The notes beneath the pieces are model-generated. The model worked only from the letters and a program-made list of their open reading frames with translations. It searched no databases and had not been told where the DNA came from. A stretch of 64,000 nucleotides of DNA from Pseudomonas trivialis (GTDB taxonomy: Bacteria; Pseudomonadota; Gammaproteobacteria; Pseudomonadales; Pseudomonadaceae), in contig NZ_JYLK01000017.1 in the NCBI RefSeq assembly GCF_001439805.1, positions 81,228 through 145,227 of the forward strand, given 5' to 3'. The translations under genes were made by a program, and so were the position numbers. Shown piece by piece: positions 1 through 12,000 of this stretch (its first letter is position 1; the number at the start of each line of letters is the position of its first letter).

Positions 1-729
1 CAGCGGGTCATCCAGCTTGACGCGAATGACCAGCCTTTTCTCGCGCTGAGCCGCGTGGCCGAGCCGGCGCTGCTGCAGCCGGTGCTGGCCGAGTTCGCCC
101 TGCGTTACCCCGGCGTCAACAACGCGGCGGTGGTGTCGCAGTGGTCGATGAACTACATGAGCATCGTGGTGCCGGCCACCCTGGCCTGCGTGCTTACCCG
201 CGAGCAGGCCATCGACTTCTGGCGCGACGACAGCGTGTTGCGCCTGGACGCCGGCCAGCCGCTGGCGTTGCACTTTGCCAGGCCCTTGCCGGGCCTCGCC
301 GCCGCCGAGCGGGCCGACTACTTTTCGCGCTGGGTGCACGAGCACCTCGCGCCCCTGTTCGCCACCCTCGCGCTGGCCGGGGGCCTGGCGCCGAAGATCC
401 TGTGGGGTAATTTTGTCGCGATCTGGGACGGCGCTTTCGCCCGGCTCGACCCGGATCTGTCCCGCCCAGGCTTTGCCGACGCGCACCGCTGGCTGGAACC
501 GGTCACCGTCAACCACGGCCGCCTGAAATTGCGCGGCCTGCAACGTCAGGTGCCGTCGCCCGCCCCCGAGATTTGCCCGCAACTGCCGCTGCGCCGGCAT
601 TGCTGCCTGCACTATCAACTGCACCCGCTGGTGGCAGGTGAGCCGCTGGTGCTGTGCGAATCCTGCCCCAAGCTGCACCGCCTGCCACTGGCCGAGCAGG
701 TCAGTTACCTGCACTCGCTCTACGACTGA
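1..729 (+). CDS. FhuF-like siderophore-iron reductase (5' end outside window)
   Basis: The reading frame is open from base 1, with no stop upstream of the first possible start (GTG at 55), so the gene probably begins before the window and only its 5' end is missing. The C-terminus shows CC-x16-C-x2-C (CCLH...LCESC), the cysteine pattern that binds the 2Fe-2S cluster in FhuF-family proteins. These cytoplasmic reductases release iron from ferric siderophores by reducing Fe(III). The gene converges on the siderophore exporter gene and the two overlap by 10 nt (720-729). Its place beside the NRPS operon suggests it unloads iron from this locus' own siderophore. The role is inferred from family and context. 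Confidence 0.8.
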   Translation, partial: QRVIQLDANDQPFLALSRVAEPALLQPVLAEFALRYPGVNNAAVVSQWSMNYMSIVVPATLACVLTREQAIDFWRDDSVLRLDAGQPLALHFARPLPGLAAAERADYFSRWVHEHLAPLFATLALAGGLAPKILWGNFVAIWDGAFARLDPDLSRPGFADAHRWLEPVTVNHGRLKLRGLQRQVPSPAPEICPQLPLRRHCCLHYQLHPLVAGEPLVLCESCPKLHRLPLAEQVSYLHSLYD

Positions 730-2360
730 GCTTCCAGCGCCACGCCGGCCGCCAGCGGCGCCTCACTCAGGCGCCCGTGTTCGAGGCGCAGCAGGCGGTC
801 GGCGAGGCCGAAATACGCGTCGTCGTGAGAGATCACGATCACCAGTTTGCCCCGCGCGCGCAGGTCGGCCAGGATCCGCGTGTAGAAAAAGTGCTTGAAC
901 ACCGGGTCCTGATCCGCCGCCCACTCATCGAACAGGTAGCACGGCCGGTCATCCAGATAGGCACTGAGCAACGCCAGGCGCTTGCGTTGCCCGGAGGACA
1001 GCGCCAGCGTGGTCAGGCGGCCCTGTTCGATCTGCACCTTGTGATCCAGTTGCAGGTGCACGAGGTAATCCTGCGCCTGCTGCACCAGCTTGGGGTTGTC
1101 GCCGTCGAACAGGTTTTCGAACAGACAGAAGTCGGTAAAGATCGCCGAAAAGTGCTGGCGGAAATGGTGGTTGTCAGCGCTTGAAGACACTTGCTCGTCC
1201 AGCATCACCTCACCGCTCTCCGGGCGATACAGGCCGGTCAACAGCAGCGCCAGGGTGGTCTTGCCGCTGCCATTGCCGCCGGCGATGAACACCACTTCGC
1301 CGGCCTTCAGGGTGACGCTGATCGGCCCCAGGGTGAAATGCCCGTCCTCGCGCTCGCGGTAGTAGGTGTGGGTGACGTCACGGCACACCAGGCTGCGCAC
1401 GCGCGTCGGCGCGAAGGTGTCCAGGGTTTCCTCGGCGCTGTGCATCTGGCCTTCCAGCGCGCGGATCTTGTTCAGCGCAACGCTGGCGCGGCCCAGGGTC
1501 GGCACCGCGTGCATCAGCTCCGAGAGTGGCGTGATCATGTACAGAATCGCGAGAATATAGCCCGTGACCAGGCTCACGCTCAGGTCGATAAAACGCGGCG
1601 CCACAAACAGCACCACGCCAATCAGCAGGTAGAACACCGCGTTGCCCCAGTTGAGCACCACCGCGTAAATGCTCATGCCACGCACGAAGTCGCGCCGGTA
1701 TTGCTGGCTGGTCGGCAGCAGCAGGCGGCTGAAAAAGTGTTGGCGACGCGGATGGTTCAGCTGCAATTCCTTGCTGCCATCGGTGAGCAGCCGGTAGTGG
1801 TCGAACAACTGGTCCTTGAGCTCGCGCGCGCGGGAGATCGAGGTCAGCGCCTTGCGCTGCGGCCAGTTGAAACTCAGGCTGCCCAGCACGATCAGCAACA
1901 CCGTGAGGCCCAGCAACGGCAGGCTCAACCAGCCCAGGTAACCGAGACAGGCGAGGATGATCCCGCCGTTGACCAGCAGCACCGGCACCAGCTCCACCGC
2001 CTGGCTGATGGTTTGCGTGTCGTCGGTCAGCACCGCCAGCAGCCGGTGTTTGCCCAGGCGCTGCAATTGCGCGTAGGGCGTGTCGATCAGTTTGGCGCTC
2101 AGGTGCAGGCGCATATCGTTGACCGCCGCCTGGCCCAGGCGCAGCAGGCTTATATCGGAAATGATCCGCGACACCGCCACCAGCAGCACCAGCGCGCCGA
2201 AGTACAGGCCATCCATCGGGCGCAACTGGTCGAACACCGTGAGGCTGTGGTTGATCATCGCGATCAACCCCGCCGCCGCGAGGCCGCAGGCCAGCCCGGT
2301 CAGCGTCGCCACCAGCAGGGCGCGCCACGAGCGCTTGGCCATGAGTATCAGCAAATCCAT
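720..2360 (-). CDS. PvdE/SyrD-type cyclic-peptide/siderophore export ABC transporter
   Basis: The 546-aa protein fuses a membrane domain (about six hydrophobic segments, residues 12-300) to an ATPase domain. Visible ATPase motifs are Walker A GGNGSGKTT (about 365-373), a signature LSSGQRKRLAL, Walker B CYLFDEWAADQD and a switch His in VISHDD. This architecture is that of the PvdE/SyrD family, which moves NRPS peptides or their precursors across the inner membrane. The start ATG at 2360 directly follows the TGA of the last NRPS gene, so translation is probably coupled. It is the last gene of the operon and most likely exports the finished lipopeptide siderophore to the periplasm. Confidence 0.9.
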   Translation of the reverse strand: MDLLILMAKRSWRALLVATLTGLACGLAAAGLIAMINHSLTVFDQLRPMDGLYFGALVLLVAVSRIISDISLLRLGQAAVNDMRLHLSAKLIDTPYAQLQRLGKHRLLAVLTDDTQTISQAVELVPVLLVNGGIILACLGYLGWLSLPLLGLTVLLIVLGSLSFNWPQRKALTSISRARELKDQLFDHYRLLTDGSKELQLNHPRRQHFFSRLLLPTSQQYRRDFVRGMSIYAVVLNWGNAVFYLLIGVVLFVAPRFIDLSVSLVTGYILAILYMITPLSELMHAVPTLGRASVALNKIRALEGQMHSAEETLDTFAPTRVRSLVCRDVTHTYYREREDGHFTLGPISVTLKAGEVVFIAGGNGSGKTTLALLLTGLYRPESGEVMLDEQVSSSADNHHFRQHFSAIFTDFCLFENLFDGDNPKLVQQAQDYLVHLQLDHKVQIEQGRLTTLALSSGQRKRLALLSAYLDDRPCYLFDEWAADQDPVFKHFFYTRILADLRARGKLVIVISHDDAYFGLADRLLRLEHGRLSEAPLAAGVALEAQS

Positions 2361-5300
2361 TCAAACTGCTCCGTCTGTCGCCAGGGCCGCAAGGCCGGCC
2401 GCCAGCTGTTGATGCACCGAGGGTTGCGCGAGGATGTTCAAGTGCTGCGCCTGCACCACTTCACGGGTGTAAGCGCCGCTGCTCAACTGCTCCCACTGCG
2501 GGTCGGCAAAATCTGCTTCTTCCAGCGTGGCATCCGCCCACCACACCTGCACCGGGCAGCGCAGCCGTGGCGGCTGGAAGCTGGCGAGCAACTGGCGGGT
2601 CTGCTGCTGATGGCCAAGCCGCGTGTGCAGGTGTTCCCAGCTGTCGCCGTCGAGCTGCAGACCTTGCTGCTGCGCCCATTGCGCCAGCGCGGGCAGGCGC
2701 TGCGCGGCGGGCAGGGCAGCCAGTTGCGCGGTCAACTCGGCCAGCGCCGGCGCCGGTAAGCCGCGCAGTACCGCCTGGCTGTTTGCCGTGAGCGCCTGCG
2801 TGGCGTCGGCCAGCAAGGTCTCGACGCTGTCTTCATCGGCGCTGCGCGCGTACTGCGAGTCGAGGATGCCGAGAAACGCCACCTGTTCGCCGCACCGCTC
2901 CAGCTGCGCCGCAGCGGTGATCGCCAGCAGCCCGCCGAGGGAAAAGCCCAACAAGTGATAGGGCCCGTGCGGCTGCCGAGCACGTATGTGCTCGATATAG
3001 CGCGCCGTCAGGCCGTCGATATCGCCGTCGCCCACCGTGCCGTCGTCACCCAGCTTTTGCAACCCCCACAGTTGCCACTGCGGCAGATGGGGCAGCAGCG
3101 CACGGTAATCCTGCACATGCCCGGTGGAGGGGTGGAAGCAGAACAGATTCGCCCCCGCGCCCGGCGTCGACAGGCGCACCAGTGGCGACAGCTTGAATTC
3201 GGCCTGCACCAGCGCGGCAAAGGCCGCCACGCTCGGTGCATTGAACACCGCGTTCACCGTGACCGGCGCCGCCAGTACCGTCTGCAGGCGGCTGGCCAGG
3301 CTCACCGCCGCCAGCGAATGCCCGCCCAGGGCAAAGAAATCATCCTCAATGCCCACCCGCTCCAGGCCCAGCACCTGCGCCCAGGTCTCGGCCAGCAGCG
3401 CCTCCAGCGGCGTGCGCGGCACTGCACCGCCGACGCCGCCCTGCACCTGATCGGCCCATTGCTGCAGGGTCTTGCGGTCGAGCTTGCCGTTGCCCATCAG
3501 CGGCAACGCCTCAACGATGCGCAGGCTTGGCAGCATGTAATCCGGCAGGCGGTCCTGGGCCTGGCCGTGCAGTTGCGCCACGCTCACCGAGTGCCCCGGC
3601 GCCAGGGTCACGAAGGCAAACAGTTGCTGACCCAGTTCGCCCTTGGGCAGGCATTCCACCGCCGCCTGGGCCACGCCCGGCAGGCCGGCGAGCTGCGCCT
3701 GGATCTCGTCAAGCTCGATGCGAAAACCACGCACCTTGACCTGGCGGTCGCTACGGCCGGTGATTTCCAGGCTGGCGTCGTGGCGATAACGCGCACGGTC
3801 GCCGGTGCGGTACAGCCGCTCGCCGTCGCGCTCGATAAAGCATTCGGCCGTCTGGGGGGCGTCGAGGTAGCCGCGCGCCAGTTGCGGCCCGGCGATATAC
3901 AGCTCGGCGTGCTGCCCCGGCGGCACCGGTCGCTGCTGTTGATCCAGCAAGTACAGGCGCATGCCGTCGAGCCGATCATCCAGCGGCAGGCGCCGGTAAT
4001 CACAGGCCGGGTTGAGTTTATGCATGGCCACGCCCACGGTAGCCTCCGTCGGCCCGTAGTGGTTGAACAGCGTCAGCGCCGGCGCGAACTGGCGGATCGA
4101 CTGCAGCAGGCGCGGCGAACAGCTCTCGCCGCCGAGGATCAGTTGCCTGCGCGGCAGCACGGCGGCGCTTTGTGCGTGCATCAGCCAGGCATCGAGCAGC
4201 GACGGCACGATTTTCAGATGGTCGACCGGGTACTGCGCCTGCCAGGCGGCCCAGGCCTGGGCGTCCATCGCGGTGGTCTTGTCCAGCAGGTGCAGTTCGC
4301 CGCCGCTGAGCAAGGCGGGAAACAGCAGGGTGTAACCCAGGTCGGCGGCCAGGGACGTGACCACGGCGCTGCGCTCACCGGCTTGCAGCTGCAGGCGCGC
4401 GGACACGCTGGAGACATAACTGGCCAGTTGCGCGTGCTCGACGATCACGCCCTTGGGCACACCGGTGCTGCCCGAGGTGAACAGCACATAGGCCGCATCC
4501 GTGGGCAGCACGTCGTTGCCCAGGTCGGCCATGGGCGCCTGTTGCCACACGGCGGTGTCGCGCAGATCGAGGCTGCCCATCGACGCCAGCAGCGGCGCGC
4601 TGCCGGCGGCCCCGGTCAGCACAAAGCGCGGCTGCGCCTGTTGCAGGATCGCCAGGGAGCGTTGCGCGGGCTGGTGCACGTCCAGCGGCACAAAGGCCGC
4701 GCCGCTCTTGAGCACGGCGAGCATCGCCAGCACCATCGGCGCCGAACGGTCCAGGTACAGCGCCACGCGGTCCTCACGGCCGATGCCCTGGCCGCGCAGG
4801 TAATGCGCCAATTGGTTGCTGCGCGCGTGCAGCTCGGCGTAGCTCAGGTGCTGGTGCGGATCGCGCAGGGCCAGGTGTTCGGCAAAGCCTGCGGCGCAGG
4901 CGTTGAAGCGCGCCGGCACGCTGGCGAACGGCGGGGTGATGCGCTGATGGCGTGCCGCGAGTGTCGCCGCAAAGCCCGGCGCCGCCAGCGACAGTTCGCC
5001 CAGCGGCGTGGCGGGGTGGGCGAGGGCGTCCAGCAGCAGCGATTGCAGTTGTTCCAGCAGGGTTTCAGCGGCCCGGGTGCTGTAACGATTGGCCTGATGG
5101 CACAGCGTCAGGCGCTGATCGTCGGCGATCAGCAGCAGCTCCATGCCGGCCGGGATTGCCGACACTTCCAGCACCGTGAACGGGGTGGCGGCGAGCGCCG
5201 GGCTCCACTGGAAACCATAAGGTGACGCGAGGTCGGCCGGCGAATATTCCTGCCATTCGCCCACGTCTTCACAACGTCTTTGCAGCGCCGCCAGGGCCTC

Positions 5301-6080
5301 GCCGAACGGACGCTCCAGCGCCGGCTGCCACGGCAGCGGCAGGGCCTTGGCGAACAATCCCCAGCAGTCGGCCAGTTCTTCGTAGTCGTCACGGCAGTCA
5401 TGCACCCAGTTGAGGGTGAGGGCCGGGCTGTCAGTGGCGCTCAACCGCTGCAACAGCACGCCCCAGGCGGCCATCAGCAGGTGTTCGGCGGGGGCGGCCT
5501 GGGCGTGCAACGCAGCGCTCAACGCGGGATCGAGCATCACGCAGGTGGTCAGCGGCGTGTCGGCCTTGTCGCTGCGCGCCTCGCGGTACAGCAGCTCGGT
5601 GCCGGCCTGTTGGCCCAGGGCCAGATCGGCCCAGTACTGGCGTCCCTGCGCCGCATCGTCATCCGCCTGCAGGTCATGAATCCAGGCGCTGTACTGGGTG
5701 TAGGTCATCGCCTCGGCGTCCGCCAGCGGCGGCTGCATCGAACCCAGCGCCTGCGCCAGGCGCAGCAGTGTGCCACGGTCGGCCGCCAGCGCGGGCAGTT
5801 GCAAGGTCACCCGTTGCACCTCGGCGTCCAGCGCCTGCACGTCAATGCTGACCACGCTTTCGCCGGCGACGCGTTGCAACGGCACCTGCATCCCCGGCTC
5901 GGGCCGAGTGTGCAGGCGCAATGCATCATGCACCTGCGCCAGCGCCGCCAGCCGTTCACGCAATTGCGCCAGCGCGGTGGCGCCACGCACCTCCAGCACC
6001 AGACGGGCCGGCGGCGCATTCGCCAGCCATTGGCTGCGTTGCTGTGGCGACAGGGCGAACGCTGCCTCGTGGTTGCTCAT
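2361..6080 (-). CDS. NRPS, final module: interface-like domain - A(Asp) - T - TE
   Basis: This 1239-aa terminal synthetase has four parts. Residues 1-360 are a condensation-superfamily domain (starts FALSPQQ) with no HHxxxDG motif. An adenylation domain follows (about 380-880, LFTSGSTGVPKG), then a carrier domain (FFALGGHSL, about 921) and a type I thioesterase (GFSLGG, about 1046). By eye the A-domain pocket reads D-L-T-K-I-G-H-V-G, the known aspartate code. The condensation reaction for this residue must come from the C domain near the end of the previous protein, so the N-terminal domain is probably an 'interface' domain that docks a beta-hydroxylase. The thioesterase releases the peptide. 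The start overlaps the previous stop as ATGA (6077-6080). Confidence 0.9.
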   Translation of the reverse strand: MSNHEAAFALSPQQRSQWLANAPPARLVLEVRGATALAQLRERLAALAQVHDALRLHTRPEPGMQVPLQRVAGESVVSIDVQALDAEVQRVTLQLPALAADRGTLLRLAQALGSMQPPLADAEAMTYTQYSAWIHDLQADDDAAQGRQYWADLALGQQAGTELLYREARSDKADTPLTTCVMLDPALSAALHAQAAPAEHLLMAAWGVLLQRLSATDSPALTLNWVHDCRDDYEELADCWGLFAKALPLPWQPALERPFGEALAALQRRCEDVGEWQEYSPADLASPYGFQWSPALAATPFTVLEVSAIPAGMELLLIADDQRLTLCHQANRYSTRAAETLLEQLQSLLLDALAHPATPLGELSLAAPGFAATLAARHQRITPPFASVPARFNACAAGFAEHLALRDPHQHLSYAELHARSNQLAHYLRGQGIGREDRVALYLDRSAPMVLAMLAVLKSGAAFVPLDVHQPAQRSLAILQQAQPRFVLTGAAGSAPLLASMGSLDLRDTAVWQQAPMADLGNDVLPTDAAYVLFTSGSTGVPKGVIVEHAQLASYVSSVSARLQLQAGERSAVVTSLAADLGYTLLFPALLSGGELHLLDKTTAMDAQAWAAWQAQYPVDHLKIVPSLLDAWLMHAQSAAVLPRRQLILGGESCSPRLLQSIRQFAPALTLFNHYGPTEATVGVAMHKLNPACDYRRLPLDDRLDGMRLYLLDQQQRPVPPGQHAELYIAGPQLARGYLDAPQTAECFIERDGERLYRTGDRARYRHDASLEITGRSDRQVKVRGFRIELDEIQAQLAGLPGVAQAAVECLPKGELGQQLFAFVTLAPGHSVSVAQLHGQAQDRLPDYMLPSLRIVEALPLMGNGKLDRKTLQQWADQVQGGVGGAVPRTPLEALLAETWAQVLGLERVGIEDDFFALGGHSLAAVSLASRLQTVLAAPVTVNAVFNAPSVAAFAALVQAEFKLSPLVRLSTPGAGANLFCFHPSTGHVQDYRALLPHLPQWQLWGLQKLGDDGTVGDGDIDGLTARYIEHIRARQPHGPYHLLGFSLGGLLAITAAAQLERCGEQVAFLGILDSQYARSADEDSVETLLADATQALTANSQAVLRGLPAPALAELTAQLAALPAAQRLPALAQWAQQQGLQLDGDSWEHLHTRLGHQQQTRQLLASFQPPRLRCPVQVWWADATLEEADFADPQWEQLSSGAYTREVVQAQHLNILAQPSVHQQLAAGLAALATDGAV

Positions 6081-9000
6081 GGCTGTTCCCCCAGTTGTTC
6101 GCGGTTCATCATCTGCCCCATGGCCACGCAGATTTTGCGCTCGCCTTCAAACGGGTCGCGGGCATGGGCCACCAGCATATTGTCGAGCATCACCATGTCG
6201 CCCTTGTGCCAGGCAAAGCGCACCGCACAGGCCTCGTACGCGGCGCCGATCACGTCCATCACCGCGTCTTCGATCACGCTGCCATCGCCGTAATACACGT
6301 TGCGCGGCAGGTTGCCGGCGCCGAACAGGTTGATCAGGTTGCTGCGCACCTCAGGCTCCAGGCACGCGCTGTGGTGCAACTGCACCTGGTTGAAAAACGA
6401 CGCTTGGCCGGTGTCCGGGTGCGTCACAATCGCCGGGCATTGCTGGGCGATCTTCAGGTTGTCCGCGCCCAGCCACTCCCACTGCATGCCCGCTTGGCGG
6501 CACTGACGCTCGACCTCTTCGCGCTGCTCGGTCTTGAAGAAGTCCTGCCAGCGCACGTCCAGCTTGTCGGTGAAGTGCCGCACATACAAAAGGCCCAGGG
6601 CCTTGAAGCGCTCAACGATGTCCGGCGGCAACTGCGCCAGCACCTGGCGGCAGTCGACAATCGGCGTGCAACCGCCCCGTGGCGCCGGGATCTCGCAGAA
6701 GAACCACTGCTTGCGCGGCCATTGCGCCATGTGCGAGCTCTCGTTGTGGAACAGGATCATGTGCTGTTCCGGGTACGGCGTGGAGTGATAGATATTCTTG
6801 CCGGATTTATTCTTCGGCAGGTCGCCGTAGGTGCCGTACAGGTCCGGCTCGATGGCCTGGGCGAACTGCTCGAAAGCGGCGGCATCCGGCAGGTTGAACC
6901 CGCGAAACAGCAGGCCGCCGTGGGTGCGCAGCTGCGCATTGATCCACTCGCGCGCCTGCACGGCCCAGTGCACCGGGTCGAGGTCCGCCAGCAAGGGTTC
7001 GATCACCAGCGGCAGCGGTTGCCCCTCGCCCAGGGTGCGGGTGCGCACCTGCTCGTGGGCCAGTTGGCTGACGGCGGTGGCGCGGGTGTTCTTCAGCTTG
7101 CTCATCTTCGACTGCTTGCGCTCGCTGCGCGCTTGCGTCTCATCGATGGCCACCGGGGCGTCTGCGTGCAGGCGCCACGTCCAGTCCTGCAACGTCAGGC
7201 TGTCGAGCAGTTGCGCAAAGCCTTGCTCCAGGCGTTCAACGGTGTGCGCCTGCAACACGCTGGTGCGATAGACCCAGCGTACCTGCAAGCCGTTTTCGTC
7301 TTCCTCGACAAACACGGCCAGGTCGAACTTGCTGGTCTGCTGCTGCGGCGCCAGATGTTCCACCGCCAGGTCCGCCAGGCTGGCCGTGCCCTGCGGCGTG
7401 TTCTGCATCACGAACAGTACCTGCACCAGCGGGTTTACCCCCGGAGTGCGCGGCGGTTGCAGCGCCTCCACCAGCTTGTCGAACGGCACTTGCTGGTGCT
7501 GGAACGCGGCCAGGCAATCCTCGCGCAGGCGTTGCAGGCGGCTGTCGAATGTATCGCCGGCCTCCAGCCGTGCGCGGATCGGCAGCACGTTGACGAAGAA
7601 GCCGATCAGGTTTTCCAGCGCCGCCTGCTCGCGGTTGGCCAGGTCGGTGCCGACGATAAAGTCATTGGCGCCCGTGGCCCGCTGCAACAGGCTGTTGAAC
7701 GCATTGAGCAACAGCATAAACAGCGTCGCCTTGTGTGCCTGGGCATACGCCTTGAGCACCTGGGTCTGGGCCGGGGTGAAATGCTGGGTCAACAGCGCGC
7801 CCTGATAGTCCGGCTGGGCCGGACGCGGCGCATCCAGCGGCAACGGGATCAGCATCGGCGCGCCGTCGAGCTGGCGCCGCCAATAGTCGATGGCACGCGC
7901 CAATTGGCGCTGTTGCGCTTCGCTGCGTTGCCACTGGGCGTAATCGGCGTACTGGATCGGCAACGCGGTAAACACCGGCGTGGTGCCGCTGGCACAGGCC
8001 TGGTAACCGGTGATCAATTCCTGCATCAGGATGCCCATGGACCAGGCGTCCGTGGCGATATGGTGCAGCACCAGTTGCAGCACGTGATCATCCGCGCCCA
8101 GTTTCAGCAACTGCGCGCGCAGCATCGGCGCCTGTTGCAGATCAAACGGTTGTGCCGACTGTTGATCGATCACCGCCTGCAGGGCTTGCGGCTGCACCGT
8201 GAGTGGCGTGAGGTCGAGCGTCGGCGCCGCATGGATCACCTGGCACGGCTGGTCGCCGTGCAAGTCAAAGCTGGTGCGCAGCGATTCATGCCGTTCCAGC
8301 ACCCGCTGCAACGCCTGTTGCAAGGCGGCGATATCCAGCGGGCCACGCAGGCGCACCACGCTGGACATGTTGTAGGCCGCGTTCGGCCCCTCAAAACGGT
8401 CAAGGAACCACAGCCGTTGCTGGGCGTAGGACAGCGCCAGCGGCCGATTGCGCGGCACCGGCACGATCTCGTCCTCGTCGGTCACCTGGGCCTGTTGATC
8501 CACCACCTGTGCCAGGTGCTCCAGGGTGCCGCCCTCGAACAGCACGCGCAGCGGCAGGCTGACGTTCAAGCGGCGGCGAATGCGCGAGAGCATCTGCGTG
8601 GCCAGCAGCGAGTGGCCGCCAATGGCGAAGAAGTCATCGTGCACGCTGACGCTGGGCACGCCGAGGATGGCCTGCCACAGCTCGGCCAAGATTTTTTCGG
8701 TCGGCGTGCGCGGGGCAATCGACACGCCATCGGCGGCTGCGGCCTGGGGCAGATCCAGCGCGGCGAGAGCCCGGCGGTCGACCTTGCCGTTGGCATTGAG
8801 CGGAAGCTGCGCCAGTTCCACCCAGCGCGCCGGCACCATGTAGTTGGCCAGTTGCGTGGCCAAATGGGCGCTCAGGACCGACTGCGCATCGGCCTCAAAG
8901 GCGCTATCGAGCACAAGGAACACCACCAGTTGCAGGGCGCCACGGGCATCCGGCAAGGCTAGAACTGCTGCGCTCTGCACGGCCGGGTGCTGCATCAGAC

Positions 9001-12000
9001 GGTTTTCGATTTCGCCCAGTTCGATGCGATGGCCACGAATCTTCACCTGCTGATCGCGCCGGCCCAGGTATTCGATCACGCCATCGGCGCGCAGGCGGCC
9101 GATATCGCCGCTGCGGTAGAGGCGCGCGCCCGGCTCGAACGGATGATCGACGAAGGCTTCGCGGGTGCGTTGCGGGTCGCGCAGGTAGCCGCGGCCCACG
9201 CCGACGCCACCGATGCACAGTTCGCCCGGCACGCCGATGGGCACGCTGCGCAGCGCGCTGTCGAATACAAACACCTGGTTGTTCGCGGTCGGCCGGCCAA
9301 TCGGCATGTGCAGGCAGTCGGCGTCCGGTGCCTGGGTGATTGGGTAAAACGCCACGTCATCCGAACACTCGGCAGGGCCGTAGGCGTTCATCAACGGGAT
9401 GGTCGGGAAGCGCGCAAACCAGTCCCGGGCCAACGCCGGCGGCAGCGCCTCGCCGGTCGGCAGCAGCCAGCGCAAGGTGGGCAGGCGGTGCTCGTCGCGG
9501 GCTTCCTGCAACATGCCGCGAATCAGCGCGGGCACGGTTTCCAGCAGGGTCAATTGTTGCGCCTGCACCGCATCGAGCAGGGCCAGCGGGTCATGGGCCT
9601 GGGCGTCCGGCAGGATATGCACGGTGGCGCCCACCAGCGGCGCGGCGAGGAACTGCCATATACAAATATCGAACGCGGCGGAGGCGGTCTGGGCGATGCG
9701 GTCGTGTTCGCCCAGGCCCAGGGCCGGCACCTTGCCGAAGATGTTATTGAGCATGCCGCGCTGTTCCACCATCACCCCTTTAGGCGTACCGGTGGAGCCG
9801 GAGGTGAAAATCACATAGGCCAACTGGTCGGGGTTGTGCGCGTAAGTCACCGCGGGCCGGGCCTCGCCTTGCCACAGCGTTTGCGCAACCAGGCAGGTCG
9901 GCTGCTTGAGCAACTGCGGCAGCACGCCCTCCAGCACGCCACTGGCGCTGTCGCACACCAGCAACAACGGCGCTTCACCCAGGTTGAGCAGCTCGGCCAG
10001 ACGCGCGGCCGGCTGCTGGATGTCCAGCGCCTGGAACGCGGCACCGGCCTTGAGCGTGCCGAGCATCAGGGTCAGCAAGGTCAGGCCGCGCTCGGCAAAC
10101 AGCGCGACCAGGGTTTCCGGGCCGGCACCGGCGCTGTGCAGGGCATGGGCGACGGCGTTGGCGCGGCGGTCCAGTTCGGCGTAGGTCAGGGACTCCTGCC
10201 CGTGCACGGCGGCGATCTGCTGCGGCCGGCGGCGCACCTGCTCGTCGAACAAGGCGGCGTAACCCTGGGTCAGCGGGAAGTCGACCGCGCTGCGGTTCCA
10301 CTCCACCTGCAGTTGCTGACGCTCGGCGGGCGCCAGCATGTGCAGGCTGCCCAGCGTTGCCTCGGGGGCTTCGAGCATGCTCGACAGCAACTGCACCAGG
10401 TGCCCGAGCATGCGCTGCACGCTGTCGGCACTGAACCGCTGGCTGTCATAGGACAGGCGAATGCCCAGGCGGTCGCCGGGGTACAGCACCACGGTCATCG
10501 GGAAGTTGGTGTGCACGCGGTCTTCATAGATGTCGATGCTGAAGGCGTCCAGCTGCACGCTGCTGATGTCCAGCGGCGCGTTTTCGAACACCACCAGGCT
10601 GTCGAACAGCTGCTGCCCGCGCGGCACGCCGCTGCTGCGCTGGATATCCACCAGCGAGGCACTTTCGTGTTCGCGCAGCCGCGCATTGTGCGACAACAGC
10701 GCCTGCAACCAGCCGGCGACCGGCGCTTCGGGGTCGACGTCGAGGCGCAGCGGCAGGCTGTTGATGAACAGCCCGACCATTTCCTCGACGCCGGCAAGCT
10801 CGGTGGGGCGACCGGCCACGGTGACGCCGAACAGCACGTCGCGATTGCCGCTGTAGCGCGACAACAGCAAGGCCCAGGCGCCCTGGATCCAGGTGTTGGG
10901 CGTCAGTTGGTAGTGCTGGCACAGCTGCTGCAAGCGTTGGGTCTGGCTGATGCTCAAGGTCTGGTCGAGGTCGCCGACCGCTTCCGGCGCCTGCTCCGCG
11001 CGGGCCGGGGCGTTGTCCAGGTGCAACGGCGTCGGCTCGCTGAAACCGGCCAGGTCCGCTTGCCAGAAGGCGTGGGCGGCGGCCATGTCCTGGCGTTCCA
11101 GCCAGCTCATGTAGCCACGGAATGAGCGAAAGCGCGGGCGTGCCAGCGGTTCCTGATGCACAACTGCCTGATAGATCGCCAGCAGGTCCTCCATCAACAG
11201 GCCGAAGCACCAGGCATCGGTGAGGATATGGTGGAAGCTGCGCACCACGGCGAATCGGCGCTCATCGAGCTGGAACACGCGCAGGTGCGTCAGTGGCGCG
11301 ACGCCCATGTCGAAACCCTGCACGCGCTGGGCCTCCAGCGCCTGGTCCATGGCCAGGCGTTGCTGCGCGTCATCCAGGTGACGCAGGTCCTGCCAGTCGA
11401 ACGCCGGCGCGGTGTGGCGGTACACGCATTGCAACGGCTCATGGTCGTCCTGCCACCAGAAGGCGGTGCGCATCATCGGATGGCGGTCGAGGAACACCTG
11501 CCAGGCCGTTTCCATGGCCGGGCGTTGCAGCACGCCGTCCCAGCTGTAGCGCTGCTGCATCAGGTAGATGCCGCTGTGGGGCTGCAGCAGGGTGTGCAGC
11601 AGCATGCCCTGTTGCATCGACGACAACGGGTAGACGTCTTCGAGGTTCGCCCAGTCCAGCGGCTCGGCGGCGAGGGTTGCGGCTTGCCGGTGGCACAGCG
11701 GGAAGGCGTCGCTGTGGGGACGCAGCTCAGGCGCGGCCGCAAGTGCAGCAAGGCTGGCCAGGCGCTCGGCCAGTGGCGCGGTCCAGTCGGCGGCCAGCGG
11801 GCCTTCGCAGCGCAGGTGCAGTTGGTCGTCCTGCCAGTGGGCTTCGACGCGCAGGGCATGGGCCGTGGCCGCCGGCAGGTCGGCGGCGGTGATCTGCGCC
11901 AGCATGCCGTGGGCTTCGCGGTGGCTGTCGAGGTCGCCGCGCCAGTGAATCGCGATATCGGCCGGGGGCAGATCGCGCAACGGTTCCTGCAGGTAGGTGT

